A DNA stretch of 64,000 bases. Source: Euhalothece natronophila Z-M001 (GTDB lineage: Bacteria; Cyanobacteriota; Cyanobacteriia; Cyanobacteriales; Rubidibacteraceae). Positions 8,948 to 17,858 of this stretch are shown here, piece after piece. The stretch's first letter is position 1, and every line of letters starts with the position of its first letter. The notes under the pieces were generated by a model. It made no database searches. It was not told the origin of the DNA and saw only the letters and a program-made list of their open reading frames with translations. The stretch spans positions 3,262,960-3,326,959 of the forward strand of contig NZ_CP042326.1 of NCBI RefSeq assembly GCF_007904085.1, read 5' to 3'. The position numbers and the translations under genes are program-made.

Positions 8948-9652
8948 ATGAATAATACACTAAAATATACAGGAATTGCCGTGATTGTTACCACTTTAAT
9001 TGTTTCCACTCAGTTCATTGATTTTCAAGGACTACTCACTAATACCTTGCAATGGATTGATGATTTAGGACCATTGGCTGCTATTGTTTTTATAGCTATT
9101 TATATGATAGCAACGGTGTTATTTTTCCCCGCTTCTATTTTAACCTTGGGGGCGGGAGTTGTCTTTGGCGTTGTTCTTGGTTCAATTTATGTTTTTATTG
9201 CTGCTAGTATTGGTGCAAGTTTAGCCTTTTTAGTGGGAAGATATGTTGCTCGCGGTTGGGTAGAAAAACAAATTGAGGGAAATCCTCGATTTAAATCTAT
9301 TGACCAAGCAGTTGCAGAAGAGGGGATGAAAATTGTCTTACTAACTCGTTTATCTCCTGTGTTCCCTTTTAATCTTTTAAATTATGCCTATGGGCTAACA
9401 AAAGTTTCTTTCAAAGATTATGTTTTAGGGACTTTGGGCATTTTACCAGGAACCATTATGTTTGTTTATGTTGGTTCTCTCGCAGGGAATTTAGCAACAA
9501 TTGGCGCAGAAGAGGTAGAAACTCCAGGTGGTGTTGAATGGGCAATTCGTATTATTGGTCTTTTAGCAACAGTGGGGGTTACTATTTATGTGACAAAAAT
9601 TGCTAGAAAAGCCCTTAATCAAAGAATTGAACCTGAAGCCTCTGCAGAATGA
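8948..9652 (+). CDS. TVP38/TMEM64 (DedA-superfamily) membrane protein
   Basis: This 234-residue protein has about five or six hydrophobic segments and the SNARE-associated/VTT domain pattern: FFPASILTLGAGVVFG, GASLAFLVGRYVARGW, then LLTRLSPVFPFNLLNYAYGLT with the conserved Arg and Pro, and LGILPGTIMFVYVGS. VTT-domain proteins are linked to lipid scrambling or transport. It follows the arsS-like gene closely on the same strand; this pairing suggests co-transcription but not a proven joint function. The end is followed by a 7-bp hairpin (gagcagg/cctgctc, about 9679-9701) that may terminate the transcript. Confidence 0.87.
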   Translation: MNNTLKYTGIAVIVTTLIVSTQFIDFQGLLTNTLQWIDDLGPLAAIVFIAIYMIATVLFFPASILTLGAGVVFGVVLGSIYVFIAASIGASLAFLVGRYVARGWVEKQIEGNPRFKSIDQAVAEEGMKIVLLTRLSPVFPFNLLNYAYGLTKVSFKDYVLGTLGILPGTIMFVYVGSLAGNLATIGAEEVETPGGVEWAIRIIGLLATVGVTIYVTKIARKALNQRIEPEASAE

Positions 9653-9706
9653 AGAAAAGTTCCCAAAAATCATGATTTGAGCAGGAGGAGATCACCTGCT
9701 CTTTAT

Positions 9707-9893
9707 CGTAAAATCACGGGTTCAAAACCCCGCCATTTATGGCGTTCTGTGTTAAGATGTAAGTGTCTGCGGTTGGAGCGACCGTGACCAAACAGCCCTG
9801 TAACGGCGGTCTGTCGGGGATTTAACTCTTAGAGTTAAATCTAGATAAGAGTCTACAAGGGAATCTTCTCGCCTTTAGGCAGAAGAGGCTCAA
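9707..9893 (+). mobile_element. Miniature IS200/IS605-like element (no tnpA/tnpB)
   Basis: The left part carries a perfect hairpin cgccat-tt-atggcg (9731-9744) just inside TTAT (9703-9706). The right part carries a bulged hairpin around cttctcgcctttaggcagaag (about 9866-9886) directly before TCAA (9890-9893). A TTAT-like left cleavage site and a TCAA right cleavage site with subterminal hairpins match the known layout of IS608-type single-strand transposons. The left end is nearly identical to that of the relic at 59607-59653 (minus). A frame inside reads SAVGATV, resembling the tail of TnpB proteins, and a strong 9-bp hairpin (9821-9839) precedes the right end. No transposase is present, so this would be a non-autonomous derivative. 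Confidence 0.6.
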
Positions 9894-9907
9894 ATTTGCT
9901 AGCAATG

Positions 9908-10876
9908 CTATTGGAGAGCAATAATTTTTCCAGTATCAGCAGCAATTCTGGCAGCATTGGCAACTCTTGTGGCATAGTAACTTGATTCAACGTTCATATA
10001 AAGAGGAGTTCCTGTGGTGAGATAGTCTAAAACATAGCCTGTATCTTTAGCGAATAAACCGCGACGACTTCCCACCTCAATTGGGGTTTCTTCACCGCCT
10101 CGAACTAACTTGCCATCATTGCCATCAAAAATTAAAGTTCCCTTGTCGCCATGAATTTCAAACAGGCGATTGGGTTGGGAAAATACTTCTCCCTTACCAT
10201 AAATGACATCAGCAACTAAACCTGATTGAAATCGTAACTGGGCATTATTGAGACAAGCCCGATATTGATCTCGGTTTTCTCTCTCCCAGTAACGGGTGTA
10301 ACAGCTAACAGCATTGACACTACCAAATAAATCAGTAAAGCGATGAAAACGGGATAAAGCGGCACTAAAGGGAAAACCAAATAATTGCTTATTGTAGCTC
10401 CACTTATCAGGGGCAGGGTTTTGTGGGTTAATGGTACTATAACGAGCATAGAAACTTTCCCCAATGGCTGGTAGCCACTCCCGAATCGCGTTATGTAACC
10501 CCCCTAATAGTTCAATGTGTTCCACATGAAGCAGTTTATTTTTGTGTTTTGCCAGTTTGATGTTATGTTGGGCTTGCTCTGGGCTTAAGGCAAGGGGATA
10601 TTCCACAACTACGTGCTTGTCAGCTTCTAGGGCGGCTTGGGCTAAAGAGCCATGTTCCGCATTAATGTTGCAAATTACCACTAAATCAATGTCAGGATTT
10701 TCGATTAGCGCTTGTGGGGAGTCCACCCCTTGTAGGGAGTAATCTTTGCAAAAAGCTCTCAGGTTCTCGGAATTATGTCCGCAAACAGCCATTACTTGAG
10801 CGCGATCGTCTTCTATGAAGGCTTCGGCGCGTTTTTTTGCAGCAAATCCAGTGCCAATAATACCAATACGAATCAT
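9908..10876 (-). CDS. bvdR: Biliverdin reductase (BvdR-type, Gfo/Idh/MocA fold)
   Basis: The 322-residue protein starts with a Rossmann GIIGTGFAA motif (residues 5-13). It then has EYPLAL (92-97), HVEHIELLGG (117-126), ARYSTINPQNPAP and AALSRFHRFTDLFG. These segments match cyanobacterial BvdR (Synechocystis slr1784), which reduces biliverdin IX-alpha to bilirubin with NAD(P)H and is tied to phycobilin metabolism. A general Gfo/Idh/MocA oxidoreductase is the alternative, but the central block is very specific. It is divergent from sufE across 84 bp. The stop lies 14 bp from the mini-element right end, so that insertion sits immediately downstream. Confidence 0.85.
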   Translation of the reverse strand: MIRIGIIGTGFAAKKRAEAFIEDDRAQVMAVCGHNSENLRAFCKDYSLQGVDSPQALIENPDIDLVVICNINAEHGSLAQAALEADKHVVVEYPLALSPEQAQHNIKLAKHKNKLLHVEHIELLGGLHNAIREWLPAIGESFYARYSTINPQNPAPDKWSYNKQLFGFPFSAALSRFHRFTDLFGSVNAVSCYTRYWERENRDQYRACLNNAQLRFQSGLVADVIYGKGEVFSQPNRLFEIHGDKGTLIFDGNDGKLVRGGEETPIEVGSRRGLFAKDTGYVLDYLTTGTPLYMNVESSYYATRVANAARIAADTGKIIALQ

Positions 10877-10960
10877 GGATAGTTTTAATTGTCTCCCAAG
10901 TGGGGGTTAATTACAGCTTGTTAAGATAATAAGGGAATTGGTGTTAATTGAGAAATAATA

Positions 10961-11401
10961 ATGTCTTCCAGTGCATCCTCTTTACCTCAGAGACTAGACA
11001 AAATTGTACAACGTTTTAAGCGTCGCAGCGATCCCAAACAGAAGTATCAGCAGTTGCTTTGGTATGCGAAAAAATTGGAGGCGATGCCAGAAGAGGCAAA
11101 AATTCCTGAGAATAAAGTATCAGGTTGTGTCTCCCAAGTGTATATTACAGCGAGCTTGGAAAATGGGAAAGTCAAGTTTTTAGGAGATTCTGATGCCCAA
11201 TTAGTAAAGGGCTTAGTGGCTTTCTTGATTGATGGATTAAATGATTTACCGCCCGAAGAGATTGTTGAGGTTTCCCCTGATTTTATTGAAGAGACGGGCT
11301 TAAAAGTTAGTCTGACTCCCTCGCGGGCAAATGGATTTTATAATATCTTCCAAACCATGAAAAAGAAAGCTTTAGGGTTTCAAATGGCACAACAAAATTA
11401 A
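10961..11401 (+). CDS. sufE: SufE, sulfur-acceptor for SufS cysteine desulfurase
   Basis: The 146-residue protein matches SufE along its length: YQQLLWYAKKLEAMPEE, then NKVSGCVSQVYI with the sulfur-accepting Cys56, then the LVKGLVAFLIDGLNDLPPEEI helix and the ending SRANGFYNIFQTMKKKA. SufE takes persulfide sulfur from SufS for iron-sulfur cluster assembly, the main pathway in oxygenic phototrophs. It stands alone here, away from sufBCDS, as is common in cyanobacteria. ATG start at 10961. Confidence 0.93.
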   Translation: MSSSASSLPQRLDKIVQRFKRRSDPKQKYQQLLWYAKKLEAMPEEAKIPENKVSGCVSQVYITASLENGKVKFLGDSDAQLVKGLVAFLIDGLNDLPPEEIVEVSPDFIEETGLKVSLTPSRANGFYNIFQTMKKKALGFQMAQQN

Positions 11402-11486
11402 TATTAGAGGGCTAAATTCAAAATAGGTGGTGCTGAATTAAGGTTTTTCAGCTACAATGTCCTCGACTTAGTTGCCAAATAAGTTG

Positions 11487-12698
11487 ATGAGAATTGTGTT
11501 CAGCACTACTAATTATTGCTATAACCTTTGTTTGTTTACGAATATCTTTCTAGAAACTGATTCTTCTTCTCTAGATGCAGCGGAATCGATGCTGGAGTTG
11601 CTAGAACAGGTTAATCGCCTTACTTCTGGAAAGTCTTTTACGATTAGCCCTCTCTCCCTTTTATTAGGGGGATTTATCCTTCTTACTATTTTACTGGTTT
11701 TTCTGTTGCCAAGGCTAATTCGCTTTTTAGTGACTCGGTTTTTACCTTTGGAGTTAAGAGAAGCCTACCAACAGATTTTTGTCCCCTATCAACGCTGGAT
11801 TGTTTTATCCTTCTTTCTCTCGATTGGGGATATTATTATATTATTAATCCCTGATAAACCGATTTGGCTTTATATTAGTGAGTTTTTCTTAGGAGCCGCG
11901 ATCGCGTTTAATACTTGTTTTCTCGCCTTTGCCCTTTTTAATAAGTTTTTTGGCGGCTATCTTCTTGATTTGGCGCTGAGAGGTCAACGTAACGCCAACA
12001 GTGAGTTATTAGCCTTCATTAAATTTGTTGCTAATACCCTAATTATTCTCATTGTAATCTTTATTTTTGCCGAAATTCACGATCTGGGGCTAACAGGGTT
12101 AATTGCCAGTATTAGTGTCGGTGGTGTTGCCATTGCCTTTGCTTCCCAAAAAGTTGTCGAGCAAATTTTATGGACGATTTTAATTTATCTAGATCGTCCT
12201 TTTGTGGTTGATGATTATATTCACCTCCAAGATGGCACATTTGGTCGCGTGGAGGCGATTGGTTGGCGTTCGAGTAAAATTCGTCTTTCTGGGAAAGGCA
12301 CGCTCATGGTAATTCCCAATAGTATGCTCACGCAAATGTCAATTGAGAATTTGTCGGGCGCACAGAAAATTATCAGTCTCCTCAATATCTTCTTTCAGCG
12401 AGATATTCCTGAGCAAGAAAAAGCCTTGGTTCGTCAAATTATCCTCGATAGTACCAAGGATATTTATGGCATTGATCACCGATTAACGGAAGTCAACTTT
12501 CGGAATAATGATCAATCCGGAAAAGTACAGGCTCAGGTAACCTTCTTTGTTCTAGGTTCAGGCTCCACAGCACTTGAAATTCGGACACAACTGTTAGATG
12601 CCGCCCGACGTAACATTAGCAAACGCCTGAAAGATTATGGCATTGGTTTCGAGATTAGCGAAAAACCCATCAATGTCGATTCACCTATGAATATTTAG
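11487..12698 (+). CDS. MscS-type channel, tandem copy 1 (most divergent)
   Basis: The MscS core is clear: LIASISVGGVAIAFASQKV pore helix, YLDRPFVVDDYIHL, WRSSKIRLSGKGTLMVIPNS, and the array-wide ending VDSPMN. Differences from its neighbours include FASQKV for FAAQE and a shorter beta-domain loop. The start is uncertain: TTG 11472, ATG 11487 and ATG 11589 are all in frame. The last removes a poorly conserved N-terminal extension and would place the first helix closer to the start, as in the other copies. None has a strong ribosome-binding site. A tacaat box at 11453-11458 could be the promoter of the whole array. Confidence 0.85.
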   Translation: MRIVFSTTNYCYNLCLFTNIFLETDSSSLDAAESMLELLEQVNRLTSGKSFTISPLSLLLGGFILLTILLVFLLPRLIRFLVTRFLPLELREAYQQIFVPYQRWIVLSFFLSIGDIIILLIPDKPIWLYISEFFLGAAIAFNTCFLAFALFNKFFGGYLLDLALRGQRNANSELLAFIKFVANTLIILIVIFIFAEIHDLGLTGLIASISVGGVAIAFASQKVVEQILWTILIYLDRPFVVDDYIHLQDGTFGRVEAIGWRSSKIRLSGKGTLMVIPNSMLTQMSIENLSGAQKIISLLNIFFQRDIPEQEKALVRQIILDSTKDIYGIDHRLTEVNFRNNDQSGKVQAQVTFFVLGSGSTALEIRTQLLDAARRNISKRLKDYGIGFEISEKPINVDSPMNI

Positions 12699-12724
12699 TC
12701 CACGTTTATTCCTAATTGCCAGTA

Positions 12725-13888
12725 ATGAACCTACTTGCGTTTAATCCTTTACAATTTCTTCCTGAAATTCCGAATCCGATCGAGTTAATTCAAGATAACC
12801 AAACCTTTCTAATTGAACTGGGAATTCGCTTACTGGCGGTAATTGGGGGGATTATCCTTGCTGTATTAATCAGTCGGGTGATTCCCCCAATTCTGCTCTG
12901 GTTTACCGCGCGATCGCTGTCCAAAGAAAAATACGAAGAATATAAAGCCTTTAGTGAGCCTTTCCGAAAAGATTTAGTCAGGGCGCTCACCATTATTTTC
13001 ATTAACTTTAGCCTGACTTGGCTCGAAACTTATGATCAGGTTTATCCGCTAATTAATTTTGTTGCCGACTTTGCGGTGATGGCGAGTACCGCTTGGTTAA
13101 TCTCGAAAGTGGCGAAACAAATCCTCCGTGTTTATGGAATTACTGTCATCAAACGGGTTAGTCAGGAAGTTAATGATCTGATTCTAATTTTAGAAAATAC
13201 CCTCAATGTCATCATTGGTTTTCTGGCGGTTCTCATTTTCGCGCAAACTAAAGATTTTAATCTTATTGCTCTGTTAACAGGATTAGGAATTGGGGGCATC
13301 GCGATCGCGTTTGCCGCCCAAGAAGCCCTATCCCAAATTCTTGCCACAATTGTCATTTACTTAGATCGCCCCTATCTACCAGGGGAGTACGTTCGTATTA
13401 ACTTTGTCGCTCCTCAAGAAGATGTTTATGGGCGCATTGAGTCAGTTGGGTTACGTTCTACTAAACTTCGTATTTCTGCCACCAATACCTTATTGATTGT
13501 CCCGAATTCACTCATGGTAACCAAAGACATCGAAAATATTTCACGGGGAACCAAAGTTATGGTTCTGTTTTATCTAGATTTTTCAAAAATCTTAGAAGAC
13601 TCAGAACGGGCGTTAGTGGATAAAGTGGTTCAAGAAAGTGTGAATAAAGAACTATTTGGCTTAGATCCAGGGAGTACCCAAATTTTTCTCTTTGAACCAG
13701 AAGACAAACCGGGGACGCGGGCACGTATTAGTTTGTTTGTAATGGGTTCTAACGAAGAGTCAATGATTATTCGCAAGCGTTTAGTTGAAATTGCCAATCA
13801 GTCCATTAGTGAGCAATTACAAGCTCAGGGATTAAAGTTTGAATTTGCCGAACCAACCATCTATGTCGATTCACCTGTCACCCTTTAA
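12725..13888 (+). CDS. MscS-type channel, tandem copy 2
   Basis: Starting at ATG 12725 (a TTG three codons upstream is possible), this 387-residue protein has about four N-terminal helices. They are followed by the pore helix GLGIGGIAIAFAAQEALSQ, the beta domain YLDRPYLPGEYVRINF with LRSTKLRISATNTLLIVPNS, and the C-terminal ending PTIYVDSPVTL. It lies 26 bp downstream of copy 1. It shares an expanded loop (NFVAPQEDVYGR) with copies 3 and 4, which points to recent tandem duplication among copies 2-4. Confidence 0.9.
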   Translation: MNLLAFNPLQFLPEIPNPIELIQDNQTFLIELGIRLLAVIGGIILAVLISRVIPPILLWFTARSLSKEKYEEYKAFSEPFRKDLVRALTIIFINFSLTWLETYDQVYPLINFVADFAVMASTAWLISKVAKQILRVYGITVIKRVSQEVNDLILILENTLNVIIGFLAVLIFAQTKDFNLIALLTGLGIGGIAIAFAAQEALSQILATIVIYLDRPYLPGEYVRINFVAPQEDVYGRIESVGLRSTKLRISATNTLLIVPNSLMVTKDIENISRGTKVMVLFYLDFSKILEDSERALVDKVVQESVNKELFGLDPGSTQIFLFEPEDKPGTRARISLFVMGSNEESMIIRKRLVEIANQSISEQLQAQGLKFEFAEPTIYVDSPVTL

Positions 13889-13918
13889 ACCCTGCTTACC
13901 ATCACTTGAGAAAACACA

Positions 13919-15058
13919 ATGGATATATTAGAAACTTTGCAACAAACCTTGGGGCTTGATCTTGATATTCGAGGGGAATTGCTAGAGTTTGCCACTCGAC
14001 TAGGATGGTTTGTTGGTTTAACCCTTCTTGCTTGGCTCATTGCGGGCATTTTACCCTTTTGTCTTCAATGGAGTGTTAATCGCTTTCTCCCCAAGTTTTT
14101 AAGAGAACCTTATGAGCGTATTGTGAAACCTTTGCGTCTTTTAATCGTTCGTAGTGGTTTTTTAGCCATCACTGCTTACAATATTAACTTCTTTGAACCT
14201 TACTCAGGATTATATGAGTTTCTTCGACTCATCGTTTACCTACCCTTAACCGTTATCGTGGCAGTGTTATTGTCTCGCTTAGTCCGACAAACGGTGAGAC
14301 TTTATGGGGTGAAGATACTCCAAAACTTTAATCGCAATATGGACGACTTTCTATTGATTGGAGAAAGTATCGCCAATGTGATGATCGGATTTTTTGCCGT
14401 TATTTTCTTTGCTCAAAGTCAGAATATTAATCTTCTAAGTCTTCTCACTGGAGTCAGTATTGGCGGTGTTGCAGTTGCTTTTGCTGCCAAAGAAATTTTA
14501 TCTCAAGTGGTAGGAACCGTGCTCCTTTATCTAGATCGTCCTTTTGTTCCCGGAGAATACATCCGAGCTAATTTTAATTTTATGGATGAAGATATTTATG
14601 GACGGGTCGAAGCAATTGGCATTCGTTCTACTAAAATCCGACTTGTTGCAAAAAATACCCTACTCATTGCTCCAAATTCTTTAATGGCAAGGATGGATGT
14701 GGAAAATGTTTCACGTGGGAAAAAGGTAATGGTTTTATTTTACCTCGATTTTCTGCATACTTTGAATGAAAGGGAAAAGGCACTTGTTTATCAAGTGATT
14801 GAAGATAGCCTCAATAAAGAACTCTCTGATGTAGATTCTAGCAGCACGCAAGTTGCTTTATTTCAAAAAGAAGACCAACAAACAACCCGAGTTCGCATCA
14901 GTTTATTTGTCAAAGGGTCAAGTGAAAAGTCAATTGTCATTCGTAAACGCTTAATTGAACTGGCTAATGAATCTTTGAAAAAGCGATTACAAGCAGAAAA
15001 TTTGCAATTTGAATTTACTGAGCCAACGATTTATATTGATGAGCCAATGACACTTTAA
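13919..15058 (+). CDS. MscS-type channel, tandem copy 3
   Basis: This 379-residue paralogue has the same architecture: hydrophobic N-terminal helices, pore helix GVSIGGVAVAFAAKEILSQ, beta domain YLDRPFVPGEYIRANF with IRSTKIRLVAKNTLLIAPNS, and the ending PTIYIDEPMTL. In the pore helix a Lys (FAAKE) replaces the Gln of copies 2 and 4, a charged substitution in the pore-lining region that might change gating or selectivity. ATG at 13919, 30 bp after copy 2, keeps the operon arrangement. Confidence 0.9.
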   Translation: MDILETLQQTLGLDLDIRGELLEFATRLGWFVGLTLLAWLIAGILPFCLQWSVNRFLPKFLREPYERIVKPLRLLIVRSGFLAITAYNINFFEPYSGLYEFLRLIVYLPLTVIVAVLLSRLVRQTVRLYGVKILQNFNRNMDDFLLIGESIANVMIGFFAVIFFAQSQNINLLSLLTGVSIGGVAVAFAAKEILSQVVGTVLLYLDRPFVPGEYIRANFNFMDEDIYGRVEAIGIRSTKIRLVAKNTLLIAPNSLMARMDVENVSRGKKVMVLFYLDFLHTLNEREKALVYQVIEDSLNKELSDVDSSSTQVALFQKEDQQTTRVRISLFVKGSSEKSIVIRKRLIELANESLKKRLQAENLQFEFTEPTIYIDEPMTL

Positions 15059-15070
15059 TTTAGGAGAAAA

Positions 15071-16189
15071 ATGAATATTTCTGAATTTCTTACTAACTTT
15101 CAAGAGGTATTTCAAGATTTTTTGTTTAACCATCTTGCTTGGTTTATATTTTGGACAATCTTGGCTTTAATTGGCGCACGAATATTACCTGCTCTTCTGA
15201 ATTGGAGTATTAATAAAATTTTTCCCAATTCTATTACTGATGAATATAATCGTATTATTTCTCCGTTACAAAAAAATATTGTCCGTACCACACTGATTAT
15301 TTTTATTGCTATTAATATTAATGTCTTTCGTCCTTATCCCGCGTTATTTAATTTTTTACAATTCTTTACTTATTTAGCAGTAACGATTAATGTTGCTTGG
15401 TTGTTGTGTCAAGTCGTCCGACAAGTCAGCAAACTTTATGGGACAAAACTCATTAAAAGCCTCAGTCGCCAAGGAGATGATTTACTCCTCATTCTTGAAA
15501 CATTAACAAATGTTGTGATTATTTTTTTTGCGATTATTTTCTTTGCTCAAAGTCAGAACTTAAATTTAGCGAGTCTTCTCACTGGGGTTGGAATTGGGGG
15601 GCTTGCCATCGCCTTTGCGGCTCAAGAAGTGTTATCCCAAATTGTGGGTACAGTTATCCTTTACCTAGATCGACCTTACGTTCCAGGGGAATATGTGAGA
15701 GCAAACTTTAATCCAGCAGCAGAGGATATTTATGGACGGGTAGAATCCATCGGCATTCGTTCGAGCAAAATTCGACTGGCGGCAACCAATACCCTATTAA
15801 TTGTTCCTAACTCTCTCATGGCGCGGACAGATGTGGAAAATATCTCTCGCGGCAATAAAGTTATGGGGTTATTATTCTTAAATTTCAACAAAGTTTTAGC
15901 GCAAAGTGAACGAGCGTTAGTGGATAAGGTACTTAATGAAAGTCTGGGTGATTTATTTGGTGTAGAACCGGGAAGCATCAGGATTGCCATGTTTGAGCCA
16001 GAAAATCAATTCGGAACTCGGGCGCGTTTGAGCTTTTTCCTCTTGAGTTCGAGTAGTAGCGCATTAAATATCCGCAAGCAGTTAGTCGCAATTGCGAATC
16101 AAGAAATTACCCAACGCTTAGGAGAAAATCAATTAGAATTTTCTATGGAAGAGCCAATGCTCTATGTCAATTCTCCTGTTACCAAGTAG
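15071..16189 (+). CDS. MscS-type channel, tandem copy 4
   Basis: This 372-residue protein begins at ATG 15071 after taggagaaaa, a good ribosome-binding site only 12 bp past the stop of copy 3. It has about four N-terminal helices, pore helix GVGIGGLAIAFAAQEVLSQ, beta domain YLDRPYVPGEYVRANF with IRSSKIRLAATNTLLIVPNS, and the ending PMLYVNSPVTK. It is the last of the four-gene array and lies 53 bp before mreC, so read-through into mreC is possible. Confidence 0.9.
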   Translation: MNISEFLTNFQEVFQDFLFNHLAWFIFWTILALIGARILPALLNWSINKIFPNSITDEYNRIISPLQKNIVRTTLIIFIAININVFRPYPALFNFLQFFTYLAVTINVAWLLCQVVRQVSKLYGTKLIKSLSRQGDDLLLILETLTNVVIIFFAIIFFAQSQNLNLASLLTGVGIGGLAIAFAAQEVLSQIVGTVILYLDRPYVPGEYVRANFNPAAEDIYGRVESIGIRSSKIRLAATNTLLIVPNSLMARTDVENISRGNKVMGLLFLNFNKVLAQSERALVDKVLNESLGDLFGVEPGSIRIAMFEPENQFGTRARLSFFLLSSSSSALNIRKQLVAIANQEITQRLGENQLEFSMEEPMLYVNSPVTK

Positions 16190-16242
16190 GGGGAAGCATC
16201 TATTCATTCGTTAAACTTAGAGTAATGCGCTGTTAGGAGGCT

Positions 16243-16986
16243 ATGTTTTCAGTTCGTCGGTGGTGGAGTCACTATGGTTCACAAATTGTTATGGTCGGGT
16301 TGCTTTTAGGGGTGGCTGGAGTTATTCAACAAACTCAAGCGACTCCAATTTATGAGTTGTATTACTGGTTACAACGACCTTTTGAAGGAGTACAAACACG
16401 GCGGAATAATGAGTTGACTAACGCAAGAGTGAGAGAGTTAGAGCAGCAGGTTGGAGAGTTAGAACGACAAAATCAACAGTTAAAAGAGCAACTTGGCTAT
16501 GTATCGAATCAATCAGAAGACTTGAAAACTGCCCCTATTATTGGTCGTAGCCCTGACCATTGGTGGCAACAAATTACCATTGGTATCGGTAGTAATGAGG
16601 GCGTAGAAGAAGGGGATATTGTTACCGGCTTAGGTGGGTTGGTGGGAAGAGTAGAACGAGTAACGCCTAATTCTAGTTTGGTGAGATTAGTGAGTAATCC
16701 TAATAGTCGCGTGGGGGTTATTATTAGTCGCAGTCGCGATATGGGATTTATTCGGGCAGAGGGCGATCGCGAAGTTGTCATGCAATTCTTTCAAAAGCTC
16801 CCAGACGTAGAGGTCGGAGACTCGGTGCTTACCTCCCCAGCTAGTCGTTTATTTCCCCCCGGAATTGCGGTGGGAGAGGTAATTGATATTGATCTTGATC
16901 ATAGTCCAGCCCCCGAAGCAACCATTCGTTTAAATGTTCCTCTCGAAGATCTCGAATGGGTGTTTGTTCGACCCCATAATCAGTAA
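16243..16986 (+). CDS. mreC: MreC, rod-shape/elongasome scaffold protein
   Basis: The 247-residue protein has one N-terminal membrane helix (about residues 14-32), a coiled coil at about 50-90 (VRELEQQVGELERQNQQLKEQL) and the MreC beta domains (GSNEGVEEGDIVTGLGGLVGRV, NSRVGVIISRSRDMG, PGIAVGEVIDID). MreC links MreB to the periplasmic cell-wall machinery. Start ATG 16243 follows an aggagg site. Neither mreB nor mreD is adjacent: upstream is the MscS array, and the downstream gene lies on the other strand. Confidence 0.88.
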   Translation: MFSVRRWWSHYGSQIVMVGLLLGVAGVIQQTQATPIYELYYWLQRPFEGVQTRRNNELTNARVRELEQQVGELERQNQQLKEQLGYVSNQSEDLKTAPIIGRSPDHWWQQITIGIGSNEGVEEGDIVTGLGGLVGRVERVTPNSSLVRLVSNPNSRVGVIISRSRDMGFIRAEGDREVVMQFFQKLPDVEVGDSVLTSPASRLFPPGIAVGEVIDIDLDHSPAPEATIRLNVPLEDLEWVFVRPHNQ

Positions 16987-17009
16987 TTAAAGACAAACCC
17001 CCCAGCTAA

Positions 17010-17858
17010 TTAATCACCGTTGCCTAATGTTAATGCCTTTTTATCATATTTAGTCTGAGAGGACCGAACTTTTTTAGACTTTTGTAAATTTTTTAATGGC
17101 TGACGCGATTGGTTTTCCCACTTGTGCCAGCATTGATTTAATTGTAGAGTTTGCATACTTTCTAGTAACCCCTGGCGAACAATAGGCTTGGTTTCAACAC
17201 TAAATAAGAGGCTAAAGTATTCGTTCACTTGTTTCAACTGATCAGCGTGTAAATTACCACGGATAGCAAGTTGCGTTAACTCTCGGATTGCTATTAATCG
17301 TTTGAGGGGATTCTCAGCAGTTAAGTCTCCTAACATTTGCGAGAAAGGATGAGGAGAAGGAGACGTTGTAAATAATTTAGACGATTGGAAAGCTAATAAG
17401 ATAGTGAGGAGAACTCCCTGCGCGATCGCGCCACTAGCTAACCAAGGATTATTTAATTCTTGCCAAAGATTCACTCCCCAATAAGTACCTATCCCAGCAA
17501 TTCCACTACCAATAACGGCAATTAAGAGACGGCGTTGGGGCAGATTAATCTGCTGTTGCCATTTTTGCCAATAAAGTGACCAGCGATCAATCGGAAATCG
17601 AGATAATAAAACTAAAACCCCAATCCCGGCAAGAGTTGCAAACAAGAGTTGCCAATTCCAAATCAGCATTACCGTAATAAGGCAACCTCCCCATAGCCAT
17701 CGTGAAGACAGCATAGAGGTTTGCCGAGAATTGCGTTGGCGACGCATGGGAGAGACTTTCCGTTTACTGCGTCGAGAGGGCTGCTTACTAGAATCACCCA
17801 ACAGTATCCGCAAGAATACTTTAGGCTGGAAGTGTAGTTGATGGATAATTTGCACCAT
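17010..17858 (-). CDS. Hypothetical membrane protein, 282 aa
   Basis: No named domain is recognised. The N-terminal third is strongly basic (RRSKRKVSPMRRQRNSRQ), followed by four hydrophobic helices in two pairs at about residues 50-85 and 105-160. A soluble helical tail contains IRELTQLAIRGNL, reminiscent of HEAT-like repeats. The ATG at 17858 overlaps the divergent hydrolase ATG at 17857 by two bases; an ATG at 17870 is also in frame, and one at 17747 would relieve the overlap. Function unknown. Confidence 0.65.
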   Translation of the reverse strand: MVQIIHQLHFQPKVFLRILLGDSSKQPSRRSKRKVSPMRRQRNSRQTSMLSSRWLWGGCLITVMLIWNWQLLFATLAGIGVLVLLSRFPIDRWSLYWQKWQQQINLPQRRLLIAVIGSGIAGIGTYWGVNLWQELNNPWLASGAIAQGVLLTILLAFQSSKLFTTSPSPHPFSQMLGDLTAENPLKRLIAIRELTQLAIRGNLHADQLKQVNEYFSLLFSVETKPIVRQGLLESMQTLQLNQCWHKWENQSRQPLKNLQKSKKVRSSQTKYDKKALTLGNGD

